A stretch of 47,805 bases of DNA from Sphingopyxis macrogoltabida (GTDB lineage Bacteria > Pseudomonadota > Alphaproteobacteria > Sphingomonadales > Sphingomonadaceae). Location: positions 1 through 47,805 of the forward strand of contig QFPJ01000021.1 in the NCBI GenBank assembly GCA_003241685.1. The letters are read 5' to 3'. Made by a program: the position numbers and the translations under genes. The notes under the pieces were generated by a model that saw nothing but the letters and a program-made list of their open reading frames with translations, made no database searches and had not been told where the DNA came from. Positions 16,125 through 26,400 of this stretch are shown here, piece after piece; the first letter of the stretch is position 1; the number at the start of each line of letters is the position of its first letter.

Positions 16125-16606
16125 CGCCGACCGCCTTTGAACTTGGACTTGGGCCGTCGCGGCGGCGGTTGCGGCTTACTGTATTTTGACTTGAGGTAGC
16201 TGAGCAGGATGCCGTCGATCGACGCGATCATTCGCTGGAAGCTGGTCTTGATGCCGGGAAGCCGGAGCCAGGCAAAGGGGCCGCGGCAGCGATAGCGGTG
16301 AACGAACTTCGTCCCGCTTGCCGTCGGGGTCAGGATATAACTCTCCTCGAACTGGAGGATGAAGCTCGGCTTGACGTCGAGTATCAGCTCCTCGCCGGGG
16401 CGCGCGGAGAGCACCGTCGCGGAGACTTCGAGAAACTTGGGTTTGTGCGGATCCATACGCATCGAATAGCGGATCGCGATCGGGTCCTCGGCAAGCCGCT
16501 CGATCCGGACATAGGGGTTCCAGATCCGGTGGTTCTCGAAATCCCCGAGGACCGCCCATATCTGTTCCGGACTATAGGGGAGGTCATGCTCCCGCTCGAA
16601 CTCCAT
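16121..16606 (-). CDS. SRPBCC (START-like) family protein, copy 1
   Basis: 161 residues from the ATG at 16606, with GAGGAG nine bases upstream; the open frame continues upstream only as a shadow. The pattern is SRPBCC: an N-terminal strand and helix with SPEQIWAVLGDFENHRIWNP, beta strands, then EESYIL, HRYRCRG and FAWLRLPG and a long C-terminal helix. The tail (143-161) is very basic (KPQPPPRRPKSKFKGGRR). No signal peptide. It shares the EESY/HR/CRG/WL core with the copy at 22574-23044. Ligand unknown. It follows the HAE1 pump by 13 bases. Confidence 0.82.
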   Translation of the reverse strand: MEFEREHDLPYSPEQIWAVLGDFENHRIWNPYVRIERLAEDPIAIRYSMRMDPHKPKFLEVSATVLSARPGEELILDVKPSFILQFEESYILTPTASGTKFVHRYRCRGPFAWLRLPGIKTSFQRMIASIDGILLSYLKSKYSKPQPPPRRPKSKFKGGRR

Positions 16607-16619
16607 CAACTTCACTCCT

Positions 16620-19600
16620 CTATCGATCGGCCGCCGGGCTTTGCCCCGCGCCGATGTCGGTGACGCCCGCAGGCGATGGGTCGGCGTGCGCGCCGCCCGT
16701 TGTGAACCAGCGGCGCAGGCGCGGGGCCATCCGGCGTTCGAAGCCCGCCGCGAGGCTGAAGGACGCCGGCACAATCAGCAGCGTCAGCATCGTCGACAGG
16801 ATGAGCCCGCCGATCACCGTGACCGCCATCGGCGCGCGCCATGCGCCGTCGCCAGTGAGCGACAGCGCCGTCGGGATCATGCCCGCGACCATCGCGACCG
16901 TGGTCATCAGGATCGGCTGCGCGCGCTTGAGCCCGGCGTCGACGATCGCCTCGTCGCGCGGCACCCCGGACGCCATTTCCTCGATCGCGAAGTCGACGAG
17001 CAGGATGCTATTCTTGCCGACGATGCCGAGCAGCATCAGCACGCCGATGAACACGGGAAGCGAGAGCGGATAGCCCGTCAGCAGCAACGCGACCGCACCG
17101 CCGAGCGGGGCGAGCAGAAGCGATCCCATGTTGACGAAGGGCGGGATGATCTTGCGATAGAGCAGGATCAGGACCGCCAGCACGAGGAAGATCCCCGATA
17201 CGACCGCGATCGCGAAGTTGCGCAGCATCTCGGCCTGCCACTTGGCGCTCCCGAGGACCAGCCGCGTGACCCCGGCGGGCAGGGTCTTGAGCGCCGGCAG
17301 CGCCTCGACCTTATCCATCGCCTGACCGGTCACGAGACCCGGAGCAAGGTCGGCCCCGATGGTGAGCTGGCGCACCTGGTTGGTCCGATTGATCTGGGTG
17401 GGGCCGGCGCCGAAGCCGATCTCGGCCACAACCGAGAGCGGCACCGTTCCCCCGTTCCGGGTCGGAACCGGCATGTTGCGAAGTGTATCGAGCCGCTCGC
17501 GCGCGGTTTCCGCAAGCGCGACGCGCACCGGTATCTGCCGGTCGGAGAGCGAGAATTTCGCGCTATTCTGGTCGATCTCGCCAAGCGTCGCGACGCGGAT
17601 CGACTGGCTGAGCGCCTGCGTCGTCACGCCGAGCTGCGCCGCGAGCGCGAAGCGCGGGCGAATGACGATCTCGGGGCGCTGGAGATTGCCCTCGACACGC
17701 GGCGAGCGGATTTCCTTCACGCGTGCCATTTCGGCAAGCAGCCGGTTGCCGACATCTTCGAGCTTCTTCGGGTCGTCGCTGCCGAGCGTGATCGAGATGT
17801 CACGGCTGCTCCCGCCGCCGCCGCCATGCTGCGACTGGAAGTTGATGCGGGCATCGGGAACCTCAGCCAGCCGCGGCGCGCGGTCCTTTTCGAACTCGGT
17901 CGAGGTGAGCTCGCGGTCCTTGCGCAATTTCAGATAGACCGTCGCCGTGCCGACATCGATCCGCGACAAGGCGGATTCGACGAGCGGGTCGCGCTTCATG
18001 AGATCGGTCACCTCGTCGGCCACCGCCTCGGTCTGTTCGAGCGTTGCACCCGGGGCGAGCTGGATGGCGACGCGGCTCGTGTCGGAATCGATCGACGGCT
18101 GGAAGGTCATCGGGAGCAGCGAGAAGCTGAAAATGGTCGCAAAGAGCGCCAGCACACCGATGCCGACCACCCAGACGCGATGGTCCTTGATATAGCCGAG
18201 CCATTTCCAACGCCCGCCGCGCGCACGCGCGGCAGCGGCCCCGCTGGTGTCGAGGCTCCAGCGCAAGATGCGCATATAGGTGTCGATCAGCGGGCCCTCG
18301 CCATGCTTTTGCGGACCCTGCGCAGAGAGAAAATAGGCGGCGAGCATGGGTGTGATCATGCGCGCGACCGCGAGGCTCATCAGCACCGCGGCCACGACCG
18401 TCAGTCCGAAATTCTTGAAATATTGCCCGGCGACGCCCGGCATCAGCCCGACCGGCAAAAACACCGCGACGATCGTCATCGTCGTGGCGAGCACCGCGAG
18501 GCCGATCTCGTCGGCGGCGTCGATCGAGGCCTGATAGGCCGATTTGCCCATCCGCATGTGGCGCACGATATTTTCGATCTCGACGATCGCATCGTCGACC
18601 AGCACGCCGGCAACGAGGCTAAGCGCGAGCAAGGTCATCATGTTGAGCGAGAAGCCCATGAGGTCCATGAACAGGAAGGTCGGTACCGCCGACAGCGGGA
18701 TGGCAAGCGCCGAGATCAGCGTCGCGCGCCAGTCGCGCAAGAAAAGGAAGACGACGACGACCGCAAGGATCGCGCCCTCGACCATCGCATTGATCGCCGA
18801 ATGATATTGGCCCTTGGTATATTCGATGTCGCTGAACAGCTCGGTGAATTTGACCTTGGGGTTTTCCTTCTCGAGTTTTCGCAGCTCCTCGACCGCCGCG
18901 TCGTAAACGGTGACATCCGAGGTGCCCTTGGCGCGCTCGAACCCAAAGGTCAGCACCTGCCGCCCGTCCTGCTTCGAGACCGAGCGCTGCTCGGCGTAGA
19001 GATCCTTGACCTCGGCGATATCGGCGAGGCGCACGGTCCGGTTCGTTCCGACCGAGATCAGGGTCTCGCCGAGCGCGTTGGCGCTGCTCGCGTTGCCGAG
19101 GATGCGCACCGCCTGTTCGGACCCCGCGACCTCCATCCGGCCGCCGGCCGCATTGACGTTGAGCTGGACGAGCTGGGTGTTCACCGCGGCAGCGGTAAGG
19201 CCATAGGCACGCATCCGCTCGGGGTTGAGGATGACCCGAATTTCGCGGCTCACACCGCCCCGGCGATAGGCGTCGCCCATGCCGGGGACCGCGATCAGCC
19301 GCTTCGCGACGACATTATCGACATACCAGCTCAATTCCTCGAGCGTCATGTCGGTGGCCGAGGCCGACCAATAGGCAAGCGTGTTGCCCGAGGTCGAGAG
19401 GCGGATAACCTGCGGTTCGAGGATGCCGTTCGGCAGGTTGCTGCGGATCTGGGTGATCTTGTCGCGGATATCGGTCACCGCCCGGTCGATCGGTGTGCCG
19501 ATCGCGAACTGGACGAAGGTCTGCGACTGGCCTTCGGTAACCGTCGAATTGAGCTCGTCGATCCCCTCAATCGTCCGCACCGCCGCCTCGACGCGCTGCG

Positions 19601-19799
19601 TGACCTGCGTTTCGAGTTCGGTGGGCGCGGCGCCCGGCTGGGCGATGATGACGATGGCGCCCGGAAAATCGATGTCGGGATCGCTCTGGACCCCCATCAT
19701 GAGGAAGGAGACGATGCCCGCCACCGTCAGACCGAAGAACATGACGAGCGGCGGGATCGGGTTCCGGATGGACCAGGCCGAGATATTCTTGAAGTTCAT
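16620..19799 (-). CDS. HAE1-type RND permease without its own adaptor
   Basis: 1059 residues from the ATG at 19799; the longer open frame upstream runs into the ATPase gene and is rejected. Twelve membrane helices and two large periplasmic loops. The helix-4 signature GVLVDDAIVEIENIVRHMR with Asp402/Asp403 is of the hydrophobe/amphiphile (HAE1) branch, unlike the metal pumps in this window. The C-terminal half has NSILLVDFAIEEM and a Gly/Ala-rich final helix. No membrane-fusion or outer-membrane gene of its own adjoins it. It sits between the ATPase (43 bases) and SRPBCC (13 bases). Substrate unknown. Confidence 0.88.
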   Translation of the reverse strand: MNFKNISAWSIRNPIPPLVMFFGLTVAGIVSFLMMGVQSDPDIDFPGAIVIIAQPGAAPTELETQVTQRVEAAVRTIEGIDELNSTVTEGQSQTFVQFAIGTPIDRAVTDIRDKITQIRSNLPNGILEPQVIRLSTSGNTLAYWSASATDMTLEELSWYVDNVVAKRLIAVPGMGDAYRRGGVSREIRVILNPERMRAYGLTAAAVNTQLVQLNVNAAGGRMEVAGSEQAVRILGNASSANALGETLISVGTNRTVRLADIAEVKDLYAEQRSVSKQDGRQVLTFGFERAKGTSDVTVYDAAVEELRKLEKENPKVKFTELFSDIEYTKGQYHSAINAMVEGAILAVVVVFLFLRDWRATLISALAIPLSAVPTFLFMDLMGFSLNMMTLLALSLVAGVLVDDAIVEIENIVRHMRMGKSAYQASIDAADEIGLAVLATTMTIVAVFLPVGLMPGVAGQYFKNFGLTVVAAVLMSLAVARMITPMLAAYFLSAQGPQKHGEGPLIDTYMRILRWSLDTSGAAAARARGGRWKWLGYIKDHRVWVVGIGVLALFATIFSFSLLPMTFQPSIDSDTSRVAIQLAPGATLEQTEAVADEVTDLMKRDPLVESALSRIDVGTATVYLKLRKDRELTSTEFEKDRAPRLAEVPDARINFQSQHGGGGGSSRDISITLGSDDPKKLEDVGNRLLAEMARVKEIRSPRVEGNLQRPEIVIRPRFALAAQLGVTTQALSQSIRVATLGEIDQNSAKFSLSDRQIPVRVALAETARERLDTLRNMPVPTRNGGTVPLSVVAEIGFGAGPTQINRTNQVRQLTIGADLAPGLVTGQAMDKVEALPALKTLPAGVTRLVLGSAKWQAEMLRNFAIAVVSGIFLVLAVLILLYRKIIPPFVNMGSLLLAPLGGAVALLLTGYPLSLPVFIGVLMLLGIVGKNSILLVDFAIEEMASGVPRDEAIVDAGLKRAQPILMTTVAMVAGMIPTALSLTGDGAWRAPMAVTVIGGLILSTMLTLLIVPASFSLAAGFERRMAPRLRRWFTTGGAHADPSPAGVTDIGAGQSPAADR

Positions 19800-19842
19800 C
19801 CTCTCTCCCCCTTCCGGTTCGACCCCCCGCGACTGTGCGCGG

Positions 19843-22383
19843 TCAGCCCATGCTGCGATCGCGATAGGCGAGCAGGCGAAGCGCGTTGGCGACGACGACG
19901 AGGGTCGAGCCTTCGTGCGCCGCGACCGCCGCACCGATTCCGAGCCCGAAGATCGTCGCCGGCACGAGGACCACGACGACGCCGAGGCTGACCACCAGAT
20001 TCTGGCGGATGATGCGGCGCGTCTGGCGGCTGAGCCCGATCGCGAACGGCAGATGGGCGAGGTCATCGGCCATCAGCGCGACGTCGGCGGTTTCGAGGGC
20101 AACATCGGACCCTGCGGCGCCCATCGCGATCCCGACGGTGGCGCTCGCCATCGCCGGTGCGTCATTGACACCGTCACCGACCATTGCGACCGGCTGCTGC
20201 GCCTTGAGGTCGCGAATGGCGTCGACCTTCTGATCGGGCATCAGGTCGCCCCAGGCCTCGTCGATCCCGACTTCGGCGGCAATCGATTCCGCGACCTTCT
20301 GGTGATCGCCCGAAATCATGATCATCCGGCCGATGCCGAGTTCGCGCAGTTTGGCGATCGCGGTGCGCGCCGCTTCGCGCGGCGTGTCCATCAGACCGAT
20401 CGCGCCAAGATCGCGGTCGCCCATACGAACGACCATCGTCGTGCGGCCCTGCTCGCGGAGGCCCGCGATCGCAGCCGCCACTTCGCCGCCGATCGGCGCG
20501 ATGCCGTCGGCACCGAACATTTCGGCCTTGCCGATGAGGACGGTCTCGCCCTCGACCTTCGCCGTGACGCCGCGACCCGTCAGGCTGTTGAGGTCGTCCG
20601 CCACCGGTACGCGCGCCGAGGTCAGCATGGCCTCGCCATCGCGCGCGATGGCAGCGGCAAGCGGATGATCGCTCAGCCGCTCGACTGCCACCGCGATGCG
20701 CAGCAGTTCCTCCTTCGGTACGCCGCTGGCCGGCAGGACATCGGTGATGCGCGGCTTTCCTTCGGTGAGCGTGCCCGTCTTGTCGAACGCCAGCGCAGTC
20801 AGCGAGCCGAGATTTTCAAGCGGGCCACCGCCTTTGACCAGCACGCCGCCGCGCGCCGCACGCGCAACGCCCGACAGGACGGCGCTCGGCGTCGCGATCG
20901 CGAGCGCGCACGGGCTTGCCGCGACAAGGACCGCCATGGCGCGATAGAAGCTGTCGCGGAACGGTTCATCGACAACGACCCAGGCGAAGAGCAGGACGAA
21001 CACGAGCGCGAGCACGCTCGGCACGAAGATGCGCTCGAACTTGTCGGTGAAGCGCTGGGTTGGCGATTTCTGCGTTTCCGCCTCGCTCACCATCTTTACG
21101 ACCTTGGCGAGCGTCGTATCGGCCGCAAGACGGGTTACCGCGATCTCGATCGCGCCATAGCCGTTGATGGTGCCCGCGAAGACGCGATATTTCCCGTCGA
21201 GTGCATCGGGCTTTGCCGCGGCCTGCGCACGATCGGCCACCGGTTCCTTGTCGACGGGGACGCTCTCGCCGGTAACCGGGGCCTGGTCGACCGCCGTGCG
21301 GCCAACGACGACGAAGCCGTCGGCGGCAAGACGCTCGTTGGGCTTGACGATGACGGTGTCGCCAATCGCCAGCTGCTCGACGGGGACTTCGCGAGCCGTC
21401 CCATCGGCATCCTTCACCGTCGCGGTCTGCGGCGCCAGCTCGGCAAGCGCCTCGATCGCGCGCTTGGCGCGGCCCATGGCATAATGTTCGAGCGCATGGC
21501 CGAGGCTGAAGAGGAAGAGGAGCAGCGCGCCTTCGGCCCAGGCGCCGAGCGCGGCAGCGCCGGCCGCGGCGACGAGCATCAGCGTGTCGATCTCGAAGCG
21601 CTTGAGCTTCAAATTCTCGATGGCCTCGCGGACAGTAAACCAGCCGCCGAAACCATAAGCGGCAATATAGAATGCGAGGGGAACCCACTCCGGTGCCGCG
21701 GCGAGCTTCTCGATCGCAAAGCCGATGCCGAGGACGAGACCGCACAGCAGCGCGAAGATCAGCTCGGTCCGCTCGCCGAAAATGCCGCCATGATCATGGC
21801 CATGGTCGTGGCTATCCTCGCCCGTATGGCCATGTTTGTGATCAGGCCCATGCGCATGATCCGGTCCATGGTCATGGCCATCATCGCCATGCTGGTGGGG
21901 GGCTTGCGCCGGCACCGCTGCGGCCACGGCGGCGGATTTTTGTGTGACGCCCATATCCGAGAGTGTCTTTCTGATCATTTCGATGGAGGTCTCCGAGCGC
22001 TGGAACTCGGCGCGCAGCGTGCCGGCGGCGCCGACTTCGGCCTCGATCACGCCCGGCATTTCGCGAAGCTTCAGTCCGATCGTTCGCGCGCGCCGGGCGT
22101 GGCCGACGCCTTCGAGGTCGTCCCAGAAGAGATGCTGATATTGGCCGGTGAGCTCGGCACCGGCGCTGCGCGCGAGCTGCCGCACACGTTCGAGCGGGAG
22201 AATATCCGGACGGTAGTGGATGCAGAGCTGCGGCGGCGAACCGTCGCTCGAGCGGACCACATGGACCTTGTCGACGCCTTCGCGTCCTTCGAGTTCGCCC
22301 ATCAGGCGCGCGACGCAGCGGTCGGCGGTGTCGGCGACCTCAGGGAGGAGAAGCGGAATATCGAGCCGCAACTGGTCACTCAT
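19843..22383 (-). CDS. P1B-4-like heavy-metal ATPase with His-rich linker
   Basis: 846 residues from the ATG at 22383. P-type ATPase marks: TGES (371-374), ASPCALA in helix 4 (S490-P-C492), DKTGT with the phosphorylated Asp534, SDHPLAAA, GDGVNDAPA, and H823-E-G-S-T827 in the last helix. SPC together with HEGST is the mark of the P1B-4 group (Zn/Co/Cd/Fe-type), not the CPC of ZntA. Two N-terminal HMA-like folds (about 5-90, 95-145) lack the CxxC pair; the first keeps one Cys in ADRCVA. Residues 163-198 hold 13 histidines in 36 residues. It probably exports Zn, Co or Cd to the periplasm for CzcCBA. Confidence 0.9.
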   Translation of the reverse strand: MSDQLRLDIPLLLPEVADTADRCVARLMGELEGREGVDKVHVVRSSDGSPPQLCIHYRPDILPLERVRQLARSAGAELTGQYQHLFWDDLEGVGHARRARTIGLKLREMPGVIEAEVGAAGTLRAEFQRSETSIEMIRKTLSDMGVTQKSAAVAAAVPAQAPHQHGDDGHDHGPDHAHGPDHKHGHTGEDSHDHGHDHGGIFGERTELIFALLCGLVLGIGFAIEKLAAAPEWVPLAFYIAAYGFGGWFTVREAIENLKLKRFEIDTLMLVAAAGAAALGAWAEGALLLFLFSLGHALEHYAMGRAKRAIEALAELAPQTATVKDADGTAREVPVEQLAIGDTVIVKPNERLAADGFVVVGRTAVDQAPVTGESVPVDKEPVADRAQAAAKPDALDGKYRVFAGTINGYGAIEIAVTRLAADTTLAKVVKMVSEAETQKSPTQRFTDKFERIFVPSVLALVFVLLFAWVVVDEPFRDSFYRAMAVLVAASPCALAIATPSAVLSGVARAARGGVLVKGGGPLENLGSLTALAFDKTGTLTEGKPRITDVLPASGVPKEELLRIAVAVERLSDHPLAAAIARDGEAMLTSARVPVADDLNSLTGRGVTAKVEGETVLIGKAEMFGADGIAPIGGEVAAAIAGLREQGRTTMVVRMGDRDLGAIGLMDTPREAARTAIAKLRELGIGRMIMISGDHQKVAESIAAEVGIDEAWGDLMPDQKVDAIRDLKAQQPVAMVGDGVNDAPAMASATVGIAMGAAGSDVALETADVALMADDLAHLPFAIGLSRQTRRIIRQNLVVSLGVVVVLVPATIFGLGIGAAVAAHEGSTLVVVANALRLLAYRDRSMG

Positions 22384-22450
22384 GATGCCATCCTTTTCTC
22401 TTGGCGATCGGCACTGCGATCCGGACTTACACGAAACGCCCGGCAGGATG

Positions 22451-22493
22451 AGGTGCGGGAGCCATTGCGGGATGCGACCCGGCTCCCGCACCT
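22451..22493. other. Long hairpin between the SRPBCC and ATPase genes
   Basis: A perfect 13-bp inverted repeat (AGGTGCGGGAGCC and its complement) around a 17-base loop, in the 190-base gap between copy 2 of SRPBCC and the ATPase. There is no T-run on either side. It could be an attenuator, an RNA processing site or an operator. Confidence 0.6.
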
Positions 22494-22573
22494 CCCTGAC
22501 AGCCGGAGATCCCTGCCCGTGGTGAGGGGGGCGATTGAGAGGGGCCTCCGACGGCCAGGTTTCGAATTCAAGA

Positions 22574-23044
22574 TCATGCGCGACGTCCGCTCGGCCGCGC
22601 GTAGCGGGACTGGACCGTCGTGCGGCGGAAATGCTTTTCCAGCGCAGCGTTCGAGCGGCGCAGGAACACCGAGCAGGCGCGGCGCAGGAAGGGATAGCCG
22701 AGCCACGAGAAGAAGCCGCGGCAATCGAGCCGGTGCGTCACCTCGACACCCTGCCCGAGCTTTTCGAGCCGGTAGCTTTCCTCGATGACGAGGAGGCCGC
22801 GCATACCCGTCCGCCAGGAGAAGCTAGAGAGCCAGTCGAGCCCCGTGATCCGGCCCTCTGCAGACAGTTCCGGCCCGCGCGGTCCGCGCGGCGAGTAGAC
22901 ATAGTCGACGCGTTCTTCATCGCCGGGACGATCGGTGAAGCGAAGCGTCGGATGCCAGTCGCCGTAGCGCTCGATATCGACGAGCAGACGCCAGACGCGC
23001 CCGATCGGGACCGGCAAGCGGAGCGAGGTGCCTACCGAGAACAT
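22574..23044 (-). CDS. SRPBCC (START-like) family protein, copy 2
   Basis: 156 residues. Same fold pattern as the protein at 16121-16606: N-terminal PIGRVWRLLVDIERYGDWHP, a beta sheet, then EESYRL, HRLDCRG and FSWLGYP, a C-terminal helix and a basic tail (RRTTVQSRYARPSGRRA). No signal peptide or membrane helix. It lies 81 bases after DUF190 and 190 bases before the ATPase. The family binds hydrophobic ligands in a central cavity; the ligand here is unknown. Confidence 0.82.
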   Translation of the reverse strand: MFSVGTSLRLPVPIGRVWRLLVDIERYGDWHPTLRFTDRPGDEERVDYVYSPRGPRGPELSAEGRITGLDWLSSFSWRTGMRGLLVIEESYRLEKLGQGVEVTHRLDCRGFFSWLGYPFLRRACSVFLRRSNAALEKHFRRTTVQSRYARPSGRRA

Positions 23045-23125
23045 CGGAGACCTCCTCGCTCGCGCGAGCTGGTCCGCGACGCAGGCCGGGGACCTGCGCC
23101 GCGGTGTAGACCGGCAAGATGCCGG

Positions 23126-23470
23126 TCAGCTCTGAACATCGGGGGGCTCCGCGGCGGATTTCCCGCCGAGGATGTCGACCGCTTCGAGCGTGATGAGCCC
23201 GATGTCCGGTATTTCGGTGAGCTGCGCCGCAAAGTCGCGGAGCCGCTGCTCCTCGTCGATGATCTCGATCACGACCGCCCGGTCATTCTCCAGCGCATGC
23301 TTGCGGTGGAGATGCGCCGAGCGACCGAAACCGAGAACCGCTTCGAGCACCGTAACGCCTGCCAGCTTTTGCTGGCGAGCGAGTTCGGAGATGAACTCGA
23401 AGACCCGCTGATCGCCGAAGAAGGCGGATTCATCGGTGTAGATGCGCAAGAGCTTGGATGCTTTTGTCAT
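23126..23470 (-). CDS. DUF190 (PII-like) protein
   Basis: 114 residues. LRIYTDESAFFGDQRVFEFI at the start, GVTVLEAVLGFGRSAHLH in the middle and DDRAVVIEI-like strand followed by EEQRL match the DUF190 family, which has a PII-like trimeric fold. Such proteins are usually regulators or small-ligand sensors. It starts 12 bases after czcA, so it is co-transcribed with that pump. A role in gating or sensing for the pump is an inference; no nucleotide-binding residue can be assigned from sequence alone. Confidence 0.85.
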   Translation of the reverse strand: MTKASKLLRIYTDESAFFGDQRVFEFISELARQQKLAGVTVLEAVLGFGRSAHLHRKHALENDRAVVIEIIDEEQRLRDFAAQLTEIPDIGLITLEAVDILGGKSAAEPPDVQS

Positions 23471-23482
23471 GACGGTCTCTCC

Positions 23483-26400
23483 CTATTCCGTGACCGGCTG
23501 GACCGCCGGCTCCGCTTTTCGCTTCAGGAACTTCGGCTGCCAGTCCGCCCCGAGAACGACTTTTGCGATCGCGGGGAGAACAAGCAGCGTCAGGATGGTC
23601 GCCGCGATGAGGCCGCCGATGACGGTCGTCGCGAGCGGCTTCTGCACTTCGGCACCCGTGCCGGTCGCAATCGCCATCGGCACGAAGCCGATCGCGGGCA
23701 CGAAGCCGGTCATGATCACCGCACGCATCTTCTCGGTCATGCCCTCGCGGATTGCCTCCGTGAGCGGGACGTCATTCTCGAGCCGTTCGCGGATCGCCGT
23801 CATGACGACGAGACCGTTGAGCACCGCGACGCCGGCAAGGCAGATGAAGCCCACCGCCGCGGACACCGAGAAGTTGATGCCCGTAAGCGCGAGGGTGAAC
23901 ACGCCGCCAGCGAGCCCAAGCGGCACCGCGAGGAACACGGCGGTCGCGCGTCCGAAGGTGCCGAGCGCCATGTAGAGCAGGATGAAGATGCCCGCGAAGC
24001 AGAGCGGAACCACGATGGAGAGCCGCTTCGACGCAGCCTGCAGGCTTTCGAACTGCCCGCCCCATTCGAGATAATAGCCCGCCGGGAGCTTCACATTGGC
24101 GATCTTCGCCTGCGCTTCGGCCACGAAGGATCCCGCATCGCGGCCTTCGAGGTTCACCTGCACGACGACGCGCCGCTTGCCATTTTCGCGGCTGATCTGG
24201 TTGAGCCCTTCGGTCAGCCGGATCTGCGCTACCTGCGCGAGCGGGATCTGCCCGCGACTGCCGCCCTCGGATGGAAGGAGGACGGGCAGTGCGCGGATGT
24301 CGTCGAGATTAACGCGGGTCGCGTCGGGGACGCGAACCGTGATGTCAAAGCGCCGGTCGCCTTCATAAAGCAGGCCGGATTCGCGGCCACCGAGCGCCGC
24401 CGACACCGTGTCGGCAACCTCCTGAACCGAGAGCCCGTAGCGCGCGATTGCATTGCGATCGAGCTTCACGTCGAGCGTCGGAGCGCCGCCCACCTGGTCG
24501 GCCTTGACGCTGCCCGCACCGGGAATGCCCTGGAGCACGCGCACCATCTCGTTTGCGGCGAGCGACATCTTGTCGAGATCGTCCCCGTAAAGCTTGATGG
24601 CCACGTCGCCGCGAACGCCCGCGATCAGTTCGTTGAAGCGAAGCTGGATCGGCTGACTAACCTCGTAAAGCTGTCCGAGCTGGCCGCCGGCGGCCTTCTC
24701 GATACGCTCGACGACGTCGGTCTTGCTGTCGACACCCGCCGGCCACTGGTCCTGCGGTTTCAGGATGACGAAGCCGTCCGAGATGTTGGGCGGCATCGGG
24801 TCGGTCGCGACCTCGGCGGTACCCGTCTTCGAGAACATCAACTCGACTTCGGGCAGGCTCGAGATCGCCGTCTCGACATTCCGTTGCATGGCCAGCGACT
24901 GTTCGAGGCTCACCGAAGGTACGCGCGTCGATGCGAGCGCCATATTCTTCTCGTCGAGCTGCGGAATGAATTCCGAGCCGAGCAATCCGAACGCCGGGAT
25001 GGCGAGGAGGAAGAAGGCGAAGCCACCGGCGATGAAAGCCCAGGGCTTGGCGATCGCCTTGTCGAGCAGCGGCAGATAACGCTCCTTCGACTTGCGGATC
25101 GCCCAGACTTCCTTCTCGGCAACCTTGCCGCGGATCATCAGCGCGACAAGCGCCGGAACCAGCGTGATCGCGAGAATGAAAGCGGCGACGAGCGCGAGCA
25201 TGATGGTGATGGCCATCGGCGAGAAGGTCTTGCCCTCGACGCCCGTGAACATCAGCAGCGGCGCGAAGGCGAGCAGGATGATCGCCTGCCCGAAGACGGT
25301 CGGTTTGATCATCTCCTGGCTGGCGCGCATCGTCTCCTCGAGACGTTCGCGAAGGTTGAGCAATCTCCCTTCATGTTCCTGCCGGTGCGCCAGTCTGGCT
25401 AGGCAGTTTTCGATGATGATCACCGCCCCGTCGACGATCAGACCGAAGTCGAGCGCGCCGAGGCTCATCAGGTTACCGGGCACCCGGAACGCGTTCATGC
25501 CCATCGCCATCATCAGGAAGGAGAAGGGAATGACGAGCACCGCGATGATCGCGGCGCGCCAGTTGCCGAGCAGGAAGAAAAGCGCGGCCGCAACGAGCAG
25601 CGCGCCTTCGGTGAGGTTCTTTTCAACCGTGCCGACGGTCGCGTTCACGAGCTTGGCGCGGTCGAGCACCACCTTCACTTCGACGCCGGGCGGCAGGGTC
25701 TTCGACACCTGCGCGATCTTCGCCGAAACATCCTCCGCAACAGTGCGGCTGTTCTGCCCGATCAGCATGAGCACGGTGCCGATGACCGCCTCCTTGCCGT
25801 TCATGCTGCCCGCACCGGTTCTGAGGTCGCCGCCGATCTTCACATTGGCAAGCTGTCCAACCGTCACGGGCACGCCGCCGCGCGTGGCGACGACGGCGTT
25901 ACGGATTTCGTCGACCGAGCGGACGCGTGCATCGACGCGCACGAGATAGGCCTCGCCGGCCCGGTTATAGTAGTTGGCGCCGACGGCGAGATTGGCGCGT
26001 TCGAGGGCTTCGCCCAGTTCGCTATAGGAAATGCCGTAACTGGTGAGGCGGGTCGGATCGGGCTCGACCACGAAGGTCTTGGCATAGCCGCCGATCGAGT
26101 CAACGCCGGCGACGCCGCCGACCGACTTCAATTGCGGGCTGACGATCCAGTCCTGCACCGTGCGAAGATAGCCCGATTTGGCGATCTCGTCGGTGAGGAT
26201 GTCGCCCTCGGGGGTCAGATAGCTGCCGTCGGGCTGCCAGCCGGGTTGGCCCGCGACCTTCTTGGCGCCCTTCCCGTCGGGATTTTTATAGCCGACGGTA
26301 TACATGACGACCTCGCCGAGCCCCGTGGTCACGGGACCGATCTGCGGCTGCGCCCCGTCGGGAAGATTCTCGCCCGCCTGGAGAAGCCGTTCGCCCACCT

